A stretch of DNA of 51,003 nt, from NCBI GenBank assembly GCA_902514605.1, contig CABXRL010000003.1, positions 1 to 51,003 on the forward strand, written 5' to 3'. The position numbers and the translations under genes were made by a program. Source of the stretch: an uncultured Pelagibacteraceae bacterium. Lineage in GTDB: Bacteria; Pseudomonadota; Alphaproteobacteria; Pelagibacterales; Pelagibacteraceae. Positions 34,430 to 46,226 of this stretch are shown here, one piece after another (the first letter of the stretch is position 1; each line of letters begins with the position of its first letter). A model generated the notes under the pieces. It made no database searches and was not told the DNA's origin. It worked only from the letters and a program-made list of their open reading frames with translations.

Positions 34430-35428
34430 ATGACATCTTCTAATGACAAATTAAATTATAGAATTTCAGATGCAGCCGATATCAGTGAACCATGGGACAA
34501 GGACAATCAAGCCTGGTGGGACTGGTATGTTAGTCTTGCGAATAATGATGCTAAGGAATATGAAATTATTAACGCTGATCCCTTACCAGATATTGTAATA
34601 CCCAATGATGATGAAGTTATCTCAGAATTAGGTGAGCCCTACCATTTAACTATTGATCAAATTCATTTTTTTAAAAAAAATGGTTTTATAAAACTTAAGA
34701 AGGTTTTTTCACCTGGAGCCGTGCTTAAGCTTAGAACTGAATTAATTAATCTTTTAAAAGAAGAGTTTAAGGTTGATCCAGATAAAGGAGCACATAACCG
34801 TTTCCTTAGTCTTGAAATGATTTGGCCTGACAACGCACTTCTTCGTGCTTACGTATTATCACCTCGTCTAGGGCAAATTTCAGCAGATCTTCTTGATGTA
34901 CCAGCTGTTAGACTTTATCATGACAATGTACTAGCTAAACAAGCCGGTTGTGGTAGAACCCCATGGCATTTCGATGATCATCATTTTCCACTAGATACTA
35001 ATGACGTAGTTACCGCCTGGGTTCCAGCGCAACCAATACCTCTTGAGATGGGACCACTCACTTTTGCGTATCCACTCGACGTCCATGAATTAGTTAATGC
35101 TGTTACTTTTGAAAAGACTGGTACTGGGTATGATCGCGGGGTCTCAGATGTTTTTTCAAAAAATAATGTGAGTGTTAATGAAACTCCATTTGAACTAGGT
35201 GAAGTTAGCTTTCATCATAATTTAAACTTCCATACTGCCTCAAGTAATCGGACTAATCGTAGCCGAGTGGCTCTAGCCAATACTTATTATCGAGATGGAG
35301 CGAGAGTAGTTAATGCTCCCACGATGGTCTCGGGTGACTGGCAGAAATTTATGCCTAATGTCAAACCAGGTGATGTAGCTGCTAGTCCGTTAAATCCAAT
35401 TTGTTGGCCAGTTAAAGATAAATCATGA
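34430..35428 (+). CDS. Phytanoyl-CoA dioxygenase (PhyH)-like Fe(II)/2OG oxygenase
   Basis: 332 aa; WHFDDHHFPLDTNDVVTAWVPAQPI (HxD) and distal FHHNLNFHTASSNRTNRSRVALANTYY. Confidence 0.85.
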   Translation: MTSSNDKLNYRISDAADISEPWDKDNQAWWDWYVSLANNDAKEYEIINADPLPDIVIPNDDEVISELGEPYHLTIDQIHFFKKNGFIKLKKVFSPGAVLKLRTELINLLKEEFKVDPDKGAHNRFLSLEMIWPDNALLRAYVLSPRLGQISADLLDVPAVRLYHDNVLAKQAGCGRTPWHFDDHHFPLDTNDVVTAWVPAQPIPLEMGPLTFAYPLDVHELVNAVTFEKTGTGYDRGVSDVFSKNNVSVNETPFELGEVSFHHNLNFHTASSNRTNRSRVALANTYYRDGARVVNAPTMVSGDWQKFMPNVKPGDVAASPLNPICWPVKDKS

Positions 35429-36345
35429 AAGACGTGAATAATCAAGAAGGACTAAATTCGATCTGGACTGATAGTCTCACTCGTAATCTACGTCCTAATG
35501 GAAATGCGTTAATTGATCACTTAAGAACTGTACATCAAAAACATACTGGGTTTACCGAAGAGTGCGCAATTTCTTGTCGTGATGAAGTTGGGCGTAATAG
35601 TTATGAGTGGTTAGCTGAACTTGTACCTAACAATAGTAGTGTACGAGTATTAGATCTTGCTTGTGGTTCGGGGCCTTTATTAAAAATGTTATTTGATCGC
35701 AATAAAAATTTAAATTTAAAGGGTGTAGACATGTGTCCTGAAGAATTAGCATTAGCTAAGACTCGACTTATAAACAGTGGGACTAATTTTTTTGTGTCAA
35801 AAGCACAAAATTTGTCGGCAATTAGTGATAACTCTATTGATATAGTACTGTGCCATTGGGCTTTAACATTAATGGACCCGATAGCTCCTGTTTTAGATGA
35901 AGTTAGACGAGTTTTAACTTCAGAGGGTCGGTTTGCAGCATTAGTTGATGGACAAATGAATACAGCACCTGGTTATAAAGAGGTACACGATTTAATTTAT
36001 AGTTATGTGCAAGAAGAAATACCTAGTTATGGAAAGATTGATTTAGGCGATCCAAGGATAAGAGGATCCGAGAGCCTTAGCAATCTCATGCATAAGGCTT
36101 TTCCAAAGTCAAATATAACTATCGAATCAAATGTTGTGTCTATGGAGGGACCAGTTAATCAAGTAGCTGAAATTGCTGCAGGATTCTTCTATGCTGCATT
36201 TGTCTTGAGGCCAGATAAAAGAAAATTAATGATAACAAGTCTATCTAATCTTCTTGCTATATCTAAGGACAGCACAGATGGTGAAAGACAAGGACGATTT
36301 TCAATGCCAATTAGTCGTCTTCTAGTTATGCCTGATATAAAATGA
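35425..36345 (+). CDS. Class I SAM-dependent methyltransferase
   Basis: VRVLDLACGSGPLLKMLFDRN motif I; ATGA overlap with the upstream gene. Confidence 0.85.
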   Translation: MKDVNNQEGLNSIWTDSLTRNLRPNGNALIDHLRTVHQKHTGFTEECAISCRDEVGRNSYEWLAELVPNNSSVRVLDLACGSGPLLKMLFDRNKNLNLKGVDMCPEELALAKTRLINSGTNFFVSKAQNLSAISDNSIDIVLCHWALTLMDPIAPVLDEVRRVLTSEGRFAALVDGQMNTAPGYKEVHDLIYSYVQEEIPSYGKIDLGDPRIRGSESLSNLMHKAFPKSNITIESNVVSMEGPVNQVAEIAAGFFYAAFVLRPDKRKLMITSLSNLLAISKDSTDGERQGRFSMPISRLLVMPDIK

Positions 36346-37265
36346 AATCATTTTTACAAGAGGTAAGCCTAGGTTTAAGCAAAAAAAACAAGAAGTTAAG
36401 TTCAAAATGGTTTTATGACTTTCATGGATCAAAACTTTTTGAAAAAATTACAAAGTTGAAAGAATACTACCCAACACGAACTGAAAGAAAAATTTTAAAA
36501 GATAATAAAATTGAAATAGCTGACAAAATAGGCAAAAATGCAGTTTTAATTGAGCCAGGCGCTGGAGACATTAAAAAGATAGGTATTTTCCTTGGTAGCT
36601 TAGATAAGCCAAAAAAATATATACCTTTAGATATTTCTGAAGACTATATAAACAAAATATCTAAAGGTTTTAAAAAGAAATTTCCAAAAGTGAGTATTAC
36701 TCCAAAAGGATACGACTTCTCGATTAATAATAGATTGCCTTTTAAAATTAATTCATCAGAAAATGTAACTATTTTTTTCCCTGGATCAACTATTGGTAAT
36801 TTTGAAAAAAAAGCTGCTATTAAATTTTTAAAAATGCTTAAATCAAAATTTAAAGCAAAAAAAATTATCATCGGTGCCGACTTAGTTAAAGATATTCCGA
36901 CTCTTATTTCTGCTTACAATGATAAAAAAGGGGTTACTGCAAAATTTAACAAAAATATTTTACAAAGAATAAATACTGAACTGGGTGGGAATATAAAGTT
37001 AAATTCCTATAAACATTTAGCGATTTATAATAAATCAAAAAAAAGAATTGAGATGAGGTTAAGGTCTAAAAAAAAAAATTATATTAAAATTAATGGTTCA
37101 AAATATTTAATTAAAAAAAATGAAGAGATTCACACTGAAAATTCTCACAAATATACCATCAAATCCTTCAAAAACTTAGCTAATGAAGCTGGATGGAAAA
37201 TTAAGAAAACCTGGGTTGATGGCAAAAAACTTTTTAGTGTTCATTGTTTAGAGAGAACTCCTTAA
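36342..37265 (+). CDS. EgtD-like L-histidine N-alpha-methyltransferase family protein
   Basis: WFYDFHGSKLFEKITKLKEYYPTRTERKIL, IEPGAGDIKKIG, FFPGSTIGNF, EIHTENSHKYT; ATGA overlap with the upstream gene. Confidence 0.88.
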   Translation: MKSFLQEVSLGLSKKNKKLSSKWFYDFHGSKLFEKITKLKEYYPTRTERKILKDNKIEIADKIGKNAVLIEPGAGDIKKIGIFLGSLDKPKKYIPLDISEDYINKISKGFKKKFPKVSITPKGYDFSINNRLPFKINSSENVTIFFPGSTIGNFEKKAAIKFLKMLKSKFKAKKIIIGADLVKDIPTLISAYNDKKGVTAKFNKNILQRINTELGGNIKLNSYKHLAIYNKSKKRIEMRLRSKKKNYIKINGSKYLIKKNEEIHTENSHKYTIKSFKNLANEAGWKIKKTWVDGKKLFSVHCLERTP

Positions 37266-37346
37266 GTCTATCTGTTACATTTTTGGCATGTAAATAAAGA
37301 AGATTAGTTTGATCAAAAAAGCTTTGAGATACAACGATTATAGACT

Positions 37347-37374
37347 GTTGATAAAAAGAACAATACACTCTTAA
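37347..37374 (+). repeat. Right copy of ~27 bp direct repeat (lpd 3'-end remnant)
   Basis: gttgataaaaagaacaatacactcttaa; in frame reads LLIKRTIHS* versus lpd VDKRAIHS*. Confidence 0.7.
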
Positions 37375-37396
37375 TTTTTTTCCATATTATTTAAAA

Positions 37397-39352
37397 ATGA
37401 AATATCCGATTCTATTACCGAATATATTTAATCATCCTTTTACATATGAGAGCGATTTTGATTTAAAAATCGGTGAATACGTATCAGTACCATTTGGTAA
37501 AAGTAAACTTACTGGAGTGGTATGGGATAAATTAGAAGATAATGAGAAAAAAAAATTTAACTTAAAAAAAGTTTTTAAGAAATTAAAAGTTCAGCCAATT
37601 AAAAAAACAACCATAAACTTTTTGAATTGGTTTTCTGAATATAATATTATTCCAAAAGGTATGGCGTTAAAATTAATGCTGTTAAGCAATGGCGCAATTG
37701 AAGATAATAATAATAAAAATTTTAAACTCTTTAAAAACAGTATAAAAAAAAATTTGATAAAACTCTCTCAAGATCAAAAGAAATCTCTTAAAGAGATGAC
37801 TGTTTCAAACAATAAATTTAGAGTACATGTATTACAAGGAACAACTGGCTCTGGGAAAACTTTCGTTTATTTTGAGACATTGAAATCAATAATAAAGAAG
37901 GATTTTCAGGGTCTAATATTATTACCTGAAATAGGATTAACCAGCCAGTTTGAGCAAAAATTTGCTGAATATTTTGGTTTTCACCCAGCTGTTTGGCACT
38001 CAGGAATTTCTAAAAAGAAAAAAGAGATAATATGGAATGGAATTTCTAATGGTAAAATTCAGGTTATAATTGGAGCAAGATCGTCTTTATTTTTACCATT
38101 TAAAAAACTTGGAATAATTATTGTTGATGAAGAACATGATCAGTCATTTAAACAAGATGAGGGAGTAACTTACAACGCAAGAGATATGGCAATAGCTAGA
38201 GCATCATTTGAAAATATTCCAATAAATCTCATAACTGCAGTTCCGTCTGTTGAAACATATGAAAACATAAAAAAGGGTAAGTATAATTTATCTAGATTAA
38301 ACCAAAGATATAATAATGCTTCTCTACCTAACTATGAAATCATAAACTTAAATACATCTAAACTAGAAAAGCAATCTTGGATATCAAATGAAATTATTCA
38401 AAAAGTAAATTCTCATTTAAAAAAAAAAGATCAAGTTCTATTTTTTCTTAACAGAAGGGGTTTCTCACCTTATGTACTATGCAATAAATGTTATACAAAT
38501 TTTTCATGTCCAAACTGTAGTGTCAATTTAGTTTATCATAAAAATAAAAATAATTTGCTTTGTCATTACTGTGGATATAAATCTATTTTAAAAAGAGACT
38601 GCTCAAAAAATGGAAATTGTGAATTTATTTTCAGTGGTCCTGGTGTTGAAAGAATATCGGATGAAGTAAAAAAAAAATTTCCAGATAAGAAAATTGAAAT
38701 CTTTTCCAGTGACACAATGAACAAGAAAGACTCAATAGATAAATTGAATAGAATTATTAAAAATGAAACTAATATTCTAGTTGGAACCCAATTAATTTCA
38801 AAAGGATTTCATTTTCCGAGCCTAAATTGCATTGTAGTTGTTGACATCGATCTTTCATCTCATGGACATGATTTAAGAGGAGCTGAAAAAAATTTACAAC
38901 TTTATCACCAACTTTCTGGTAGAGCTGGCAGAACAGGAAAACCAGCTACAGTTTATTTTCAAACATATAATCATAATACTAAAATGATTGATGATATTAC
39001 CAATAAAAATCCTGATATTTTTCTGGACAAAGAATTAGAGATTAGAAAAAAAAATAAACTTCCTCCATTCCAAAGATTTATTGCATTGATACTTACAGGT
39101 GAAAACGAGCGCAAATTAGAAACAGAGGCCTTAGGATTTAAAAATTTTATAGAAACCAAAATTGATGGAAGGGTACTAGGTCCAGTAAATGCACCCATAT
39201 TTAGGTTAAAGAGAAAATTTAGAGTTAGATTACTTATAAGAGGTGTCAAATCTATGAAAATACAGAACTCAGTCGCAAAAATTATTCCAAATTATAAGTT
39301 TGCAGCTGGAATAAAACTTTCAGTTGATGTTGACCCTATAAACTTCAATTAA
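37397..39352 (+). CDS. priA: Primosomal protein N' (replication restart helicase)
   Basis: LQGTTGSGKTFVYFE, IIVDEEHDQSFKQDEG, zinc-binding Cys cluster CNKC..CPNC..CHYCG. Confidence 0.94.
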   Translation: MKYPILLPNIFNHPFTYESDFDLKIGEYVSVPFGKSKLTGVVWDKLEDNEKKKFNLKKVFKKLKVQPIKKTTINFLNWFSEYNIIPKGMALKLMLLSNGAIEDNNNKNFKLFKNSIKKNLIKLSQDQKKSLKEMTVSNNKFRVHVLQGTTGSGKTFVYFETLKSIIKKDFQGLILLPEIGLTSQFEQKFAEYFGFHPAVWHSGISKKKKEIIWNGISNGKIQVIIGARSSLFLPFKKLGIIIVDEEHDQSFKQDEGVTYNARDMAIARASFENIPINLITAVPSVETYENIKKGKYNLSRLNQRYNNASLPNYEIINLNTSKLEKQSWISNEIIQKVNSHLKKKDQVLFFLNRRGFSPYVLCNKCYTNFSCPNCSVNLVYHKNKNNLLCHYCGYKSILKRDCSKNGNCEFIFSGPGVERISDEVKKKFPDKKIEIFSSDTMNKKDSIDKLNRIIKNETNILVGTQLISKGFHFPSLNCIVVVDIDLSSHGHDLRGAEKNLQLYHQLSGRAGRTGKPATVYFQTYNHNTKMIDDITNKNPDIFLDKELEIRKKNKLPPFQRFIALILTGENERKLETEALGFKNFIETKIDGRVLGPVNAPIFRLKRKFRVRLLIRGVKSMKIQNSVAKIIPNYKFAAGIKLSVDVDPINFN

Positions 39353-39460
39353 TCCTCAAAAAAAGGTCTTTTTTACAAATCGGTTACTTGAAGACCTAAA
39401 GGTCATATGTTAGTTAATTCCTGTTTTAATTTTAATCTTCAACATAATAGAGGGACTAAG

Positions 39461-40018
39461 TTGAGCAAAAGCACGGGATTTTCAATAACTTCAGCAGAAA
39501 GATATTCGCTTGCGCTTTATGAGCTATCGAAAGAGAGCAGTCTTTTAACCCAAACTGAAGAACAGTGTTCATCAGTCCTGGCTTTAATAAATTCTAGTGA
39601 AGATTTTAGAAACCTAATAAAAGATCCTACAACAAAAAAAGATGATTTATTAAAGGTTATGAGCTTAATTTCAGAAACTTACAAATTTGAAATTTTATTT
39701 AAGAATTTTTTAAACTTTTTAATTCAAAAAAGACGATTATTTTTTTTAGAAAAAATTCTTAATAGTTTTATTGAAATATGCTCAAGAAAAAGAGGAGAAA
39801 TTAAAGCAGAATTAAAATCAGCAAAAGAATTGTCGAATGGTGAAATATCAAAAATTTCAGAAGAACTTACCAAAAATTTTAACTCAAAAATAAAACTAAG
39901 TTACATATATGATAAAAGTTTAATAGGAGGTTTAGTGTTGCAAGTTGGAAGCACTATGGTTGACACTTCAATTAAAAATAAATTACAACAAATTGAAAAT
40001 AGAATGATAGAGGTTTAA
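39461..40018 (+). CDS. atpH: ATP synthase F1 delta subunit
   Basis: AERYSLALYELS, GGLVLQVGSTMVDTSIKNKLQQI; TTG at 39461 after agaggg preferred over ATG 39407. Confidence 0.9.
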   Translation: MSKSTGFSITSAERYSLALYELSKESSLLTQTEEQCSSVLALINSSEDFRNLIKDPTTKKDDLLKVMSLISETYKFEILFKNFLNFLIQKRRLFFLEKILNSFIEICSRKRGEIKAELKSAKELSNGEISKISEELTKNFNSKIKLSYIYDKSLIGGLVLQVGSTMVDTSIKNKLQQIENRMIEV

Positions 40019-41554
40019 ATGGAAATAAATCCTTCAGAAGTTACAAAAATATTAAAAGAACAAATTAAAAATTTTGGAGAAAAGACTGATGTTACTGAAG
40101 TTGGACAAGTATTATCTGTTGGAGACGGTATTGCTAGAATTTATGGACTTGATAATGTTCAAGCTGGAGAGATGGTTGAATTTGCTGATGGTTCAAAAGG
40201 CATGGCCCTCAACTTAGAGAGTGAAAATGTTGGTGTTGTGATTTTTGGTGATGACAGAAATATTAAAGAAGGTGATATTGTAAAAAGAACAAAAAATATT
40301 GTTGATACACCTGTTGGAAAAGAACTTTTAGGTAGAGTAGTAGATGGTTTAGGAAATCCAATTGATGGAAAAGGAGCCTTAAATAAAAGTGTTAAGAAAA
40401 CAAGAGTAGAGGTTAAAGCTCCTGGAATTATTCCTAGGCAATCAGTAAGTGAACCAATGCAAACTGGATTGAAATCTATTGATAGTTTAGTTCCAATAGG
40501 TAGAGGTCAAAGAGAATTAATTATTGGAGATAGACAGACAGGCAAAACTGCTGTGGCTGTTGATGCGATTATAAATCAAAAAAAAATCAATGAGTCAGGT
40601 GATGAGAAACAAAAATTATATTGTATTTACGTTGCAGTCGGACAAAAAAGATCAACAGTAAGACAAATTCAAAAAACATTAGAAGAAGCTGGTGCAATGG
40701 AATACACAACTATTGTTGCTGCTACTGCATCAGACTCAGCACCATTACAGTTTTTAGCACCTTACACTGGTTGTGCTATGGGTGAATATTTCAGAGATAA
40801 CGGGATGCATGCATTAATAATTTATGATGATTTATCTAAACAAGCCGTTGCATATAGACAAATGTCTCTTCTCTTAAGAAGACCTCCGGGAAGGGAAGCT
40901 TACCCAGGAGACGTATTTTACTTACATAGCAGATTATTGGAAAGAGCAGCAAAGTTAAGTGATGAACATGGTGGCGGATCTCTAACAGCACTTCCAATAA
41001 TTGAAACTCAAGGAGGGGATGTTTCAGCATTTATTCCGACAAATGTAATTTCAATTACAGACGGTCAGATATTTTTAGAAACAGAACTTTTTAACCAAGG
41101 TATAAGACCAGCAATAAATGTTGGGTTATCAGTATCAAGAGTTGGATCCTCAGCTCAAACAAAAGCCATGAAAAAAGTATCAGGGTCAATGAAACTTGAA
41201 TTAGCGCAGTACAGAGAAATGGCGGCCTTTGCACAATTTGGATCAGATTTAGATGCTTCAACGCAGCAGCTTCTTAATAGAGGCTCAAAGTTGACAGAGC
41301 TTCTAAAGCAAAAACAATATTCTCCCATGACAGTTGCAGAACAAGTAATATCTGTTTTCTGTGGGGTTAAAGGTTATTTGGATGATATTGATTTAAAAGA
41401 TGTTTCAGAGTTTGAAACTAAAATAATCGATAAGTGTAAATCTGATAAGCCTGAAATAATTGAGTCAATCCAAAGTTCTGGAAAACTTGAGGAAGATAAA
41501 GAAAAACTATTAATTGAACTAATCACCCAACTTAAACAAAACTTTAAATCATAA
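40019..41554 (+). CDS. atpA: ATP synthase F1 alpha subunit
   Basis: [35 protein letters not shown]. Confidence 0.98.
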   Translation: MEINPSEVTKILKEQIKNFGEKTDVTEVGQVLSVGDGIARIYGLDNVQAGEMVEFADGSKGMALNLESENVGVVIFGDDRNIKEGDIVKRTKNIVDTPVGKELLGRVVDGLGNPIDGKGALNKSVKKTRVEVKAPGIIPRQSVSEPMQTGLKSIDSLVPIGRGQRELIIGDRQTGKTAVAVDAIINQKKINESGDEKQKLYCIYVAVGQKRSTVRQIQKTLEEAGAMEYTTIVAATASDSAPLQFLAPYTGCAMGEYFRDNGMHALIIYDDLSKQAVAYRQMSLLLRRPPGREAYPGDVFYLHSRLLERAAKLSDEHGGGSLTALPIIETQGGDVSAFIPTNVISITDGQIFLETELFNQGIRPAINVGLSVSRVGSSAQTKAMKKVSGSMKLELAQYREMAAFAQFGSDLDASTQQLLNRGSKLTELLKQKQYSPMTVAEQVISVFCGVKGYLDDIDLKDVSEFETKIIDKCKSDKPEIIESIQSSGKLEEDKEKLLIELITQLKQNFKS

Positions 41555-41560
41555 TAAAAA

Positions 41561-43856
<2,296 letters not shown>

Positions 43857-43857
<1 letters not shown>

Positions 43858-44249
43858 TGAGTGAAGAATTTAAAATTGAAATAGTTAATCCAGAAAAGTC
43901 TTTTCTTTCTAAAGAAGATGTCACGGAGGTAATTATTCCTGCATTTGAAGGTGAAATGGGAATACTTAGAGATCATATTCCTATAATTTCTTTTTTAAAA
44001 CCAGGCATATTAACAATTATGACTAAATCTGGAGAGCATAAGTATTATGTTGAAGATGGTATAATTGAATTTAAGAGTAATAATTTATCAGTTTTAACTA
44101 GCTCAATTTTAGATCTAAAAGAGATAGAAAATAATAAGCTGCAAAGCTTACTTAAAGAAGCAGAAGAAGAAGCTAATAAACAAGAAATGAATGATCAATC
44201 AAGGTATTTAGTTGATCAAAAAATTGAAGTTTTGAAATCGCTTAATTAA
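43857..44249 (+). CDS. atpC: ATP synthase F1 epsilon subunit
   Basis: Epsilon N-terminal domain (IPAFEGEMGILRDHIPIIS), after atpD. Confidence 0.93.
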
Positions 44250-44718
44250 TTATTTTTTTAATTTTTTCTTTGAGCTCTTTATAGATATGATGTTTGAAAT
44301 CTACCGCAATATCAGTAATCATATCTAAATCTATCCACTTCCATTCTGAAAATTCCGGCTTATCTGTTTTAATATTTATATCTTTATCACTACCTAAATA
44401 TCTCATTAAAAACCATTTTTGTTTTTGACCTTTGTATCTGCCTTTCCATATTATTCCTAATAAATGATCAGGAAGTTCATAAGTCATAGTTCCATCGATT
44501 TCTTGAATTAATTTTACATTTTTTATGCTAGTTTCTTCCTCAAGTTCTCTATAAGCTGCAGCTAAAAAACTCTCACCTTTATCAACACCACCTTGTGGCA
44601 TTTGCCAATGATATTTTGGATTATCTATTCTTTTTGCCACAAAAACTTTGTTTTTATCGTTTAAAACAACAATACCTACTCCATTTCTTAAAGGTAAATT
44701 TTTAAATTTTTCTTCCAC
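44242..44718 (-). CDS. rppH: NUDIX hydrolase, RppH-like
   Basis: RNGVGIVVLNDKNKVFVAKR, Nudix box GGVDKGESFLAAAYRELEEETSI; GTG start. Confidence 0.88.
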   Translation of the reverse strand: MEEKFKNLPLRNGVGIVVLNDKNKVFVAKRIDNPKYHWQMPQGGVDKGESFLAAAYRELEEETSIKNVKLIQEIDGTMTYELPDHLLGIIWKGRYKGQKQKWFLMRYLGSDKDINIKTDKPEFSEWKWIDLDMITDIAVDFKHHIYKELKEKIKKIIN

Positions 44719-44719
44719 A

Positions 44720-45760
44720 TCAACCGTTGAGTAGTTTGATAGCGTAATTCAATTGGTTATCTGTTTCTGTTTTAATTCTAAATTCTTCAGTTTCCTCTTC
44801 TATTTCAATATCTGGAGACACACCAACTTCCGAGATAGATTTTCCTGAAGGAAGATAATATTTAGCTATTGTTAGCCTTATAGCTCCGTCGTTCTTTAAT
44901 GGTATTATTGATTGCACTGACCCTTTCCCGTAACTATTTTCACCCAACAGTATTGCTCTTTTATGATCTTTCAAAGCACCTGCAACTATTTCGGAAGCAG
45001 AGGCTGACCCATAATTAATTAAAACAATTAATGATTTTCCGTCTGTCAAGTCACCTTTCTTAGCAAACCATTTTCTATTTTCAGAGGCCTTTCTGCTTTT
45101 TGTTGATACTATTTCTCCATTATCTAAAAAAAAGTCAGCAATTTTTATTGCTTGCGAAAGAAGACCACCTGGATTGTTTCTTAGATCTAAAATATATGCT
45201 TTTACGTTTTTATTTTCTTCTAATTCTTTTATTTGCTTTTTAATTTGAGTATCACTATTTTCATTAAAAGAAGTCAGTCTTAGATAGCCAATGTTTTTTT
45301 CCAGCAAGTCCGCTTTTACTGATTGGATCTGAATGATCTCTCTCACAATTTTAAATGTAAGCGCTTTCCTTTCACCCCTTCTTCTTACAGTCAACTCAAT
45401 TGCAGAGCCAATCGGGCCTCGCATTAAATCTACTGCTTCGCTTAAAGATTTTCCTTGAACTTGAATTTCATTTATTTTGACAATATAGTCTCCTGCTTTA
45501 ATACCCGCTTTAGAGGCTGGTGTGTCGTCTATAGGTGATATAACTTTTACAACACCAGATTCCATGCTGACCTCAATACCAAGTCCTCCGAATTTTCCAC
45601 TTGTCTCTGTTTGCATCTCATTAAATATTTCAGGCGACATATAAGCTGAATATGGATCTAGAGATTGAAGTAGACCGTTTATAGCTGAATCCATACTTTC
45701 GGACTGATTAATTTCGTCTACATATTCTTTATTAATTTTTTCAAGAACCTCACCAAACAA
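44720..45760 (-). CDS. ctpA: Carboxyl-terminal processing peptidase (S41, CtpA-like); signal peptide encoded upstream but out of frame with the ATGs (see findings)
   Basis: PDZ domain GIEVSMESGVVKVISPIDDTPASKAGIKAGDYI; catalytic YGSASASEIVAGALKDHKRAILLGENSYGKGSVQ. Confidence 0.92.
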   Translation of the reverse strand: MFGEVLEKINKEYVDEINQSESMDSAINGLLQSLDPYSAYMSPEIFNEMQTETSGKFGGLGIEVSMESGVVKVISPIDDTPASKAGIKAGDYIVKINEIQVQGKSLSEAVDLMRGPIGSAIELTVRRRGERKALTFKIVREIIQIQSVKADLLEKNIGYLRLTSFNENSDTQIKKQIKELEENKNVKAYILDLRNNPGGLLSQAIKIADFFLDNGEIVSTKSRKASENRKWFAKKGDLTDGKSLIVLINYGSASASEIVAGALKDHKRAILLGENSYGKGSVQSIIPLKNDGAIRLTIAKYYLPSGKSISEVGVSPDIEIEEETEEFRIKTETDNQLNYAIKLLNG

Positions 45761-45834
45761 ATCAATTTTTTCATATATATTGTTTTCTGATGAACTTACT
45801 AATGGAAAGGAAAATAAATTTAATAGAAATATTA

Positions 45835-46209
45835 TTAAAAAGAATTTTTTTTTTTCATCATATTATCAATTTCTCTTTTGGAATTAATTCTGCCCACATT
45901 TTTTTCTAGCTCATAAAATTTTCTTTTTTCAGGATGAAAAATATGGATTACCAGGTCAATACCATCTACTAATTTCCATTCACTGCTATCTTTACCTTCA
46001 ATTTTAGAATCTTTAATACCATTATCTTTTAATTTATCTAAGACTTGTTCAGATAAAGATTGAATATGTCTTGATGAGGTACCGCTTGCAATTATCATGT
46101 AATCAGCCATGGAACTTTTATGTTTTAAATCGATGCTGACTATATCCAATGCTTTGTTGATATCTAAGGTTTTTATTATAATTTTTTTAAGATCTGATAT
46201 TTTGTCCAT
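45835..46209 (-). CDS. rsfS: Ribosome silencing factor RsfS
   Basis: Iojap/RsfS motif SMADYMIIASGTSSRHIQSLSEQV, EGKDSSEWKLVDGIDLVIHIF. Confidence 0.93.
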   Translation of the reverse strand: MDKISDLKKIIIKTLDINKALDIVSIDLKHKSSMADYMIIASGTSSRHIQSLSEQVLDKLKDNGIKDSKIEGKDSSEWKLVDGIDLVIHIFHPEKRKFYELEKNVGRINSKREIDNMMKKKNSF

Positions 46210-46226
46210 TAACTACCTGAAGATTA

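Noticed and set aside
44242-44249. Overlapping stops of atpC and the nudix gene as a possible frameshift or gene error
   Set aside because: Simple convergent 8-nt overlap, common in this compact genome.
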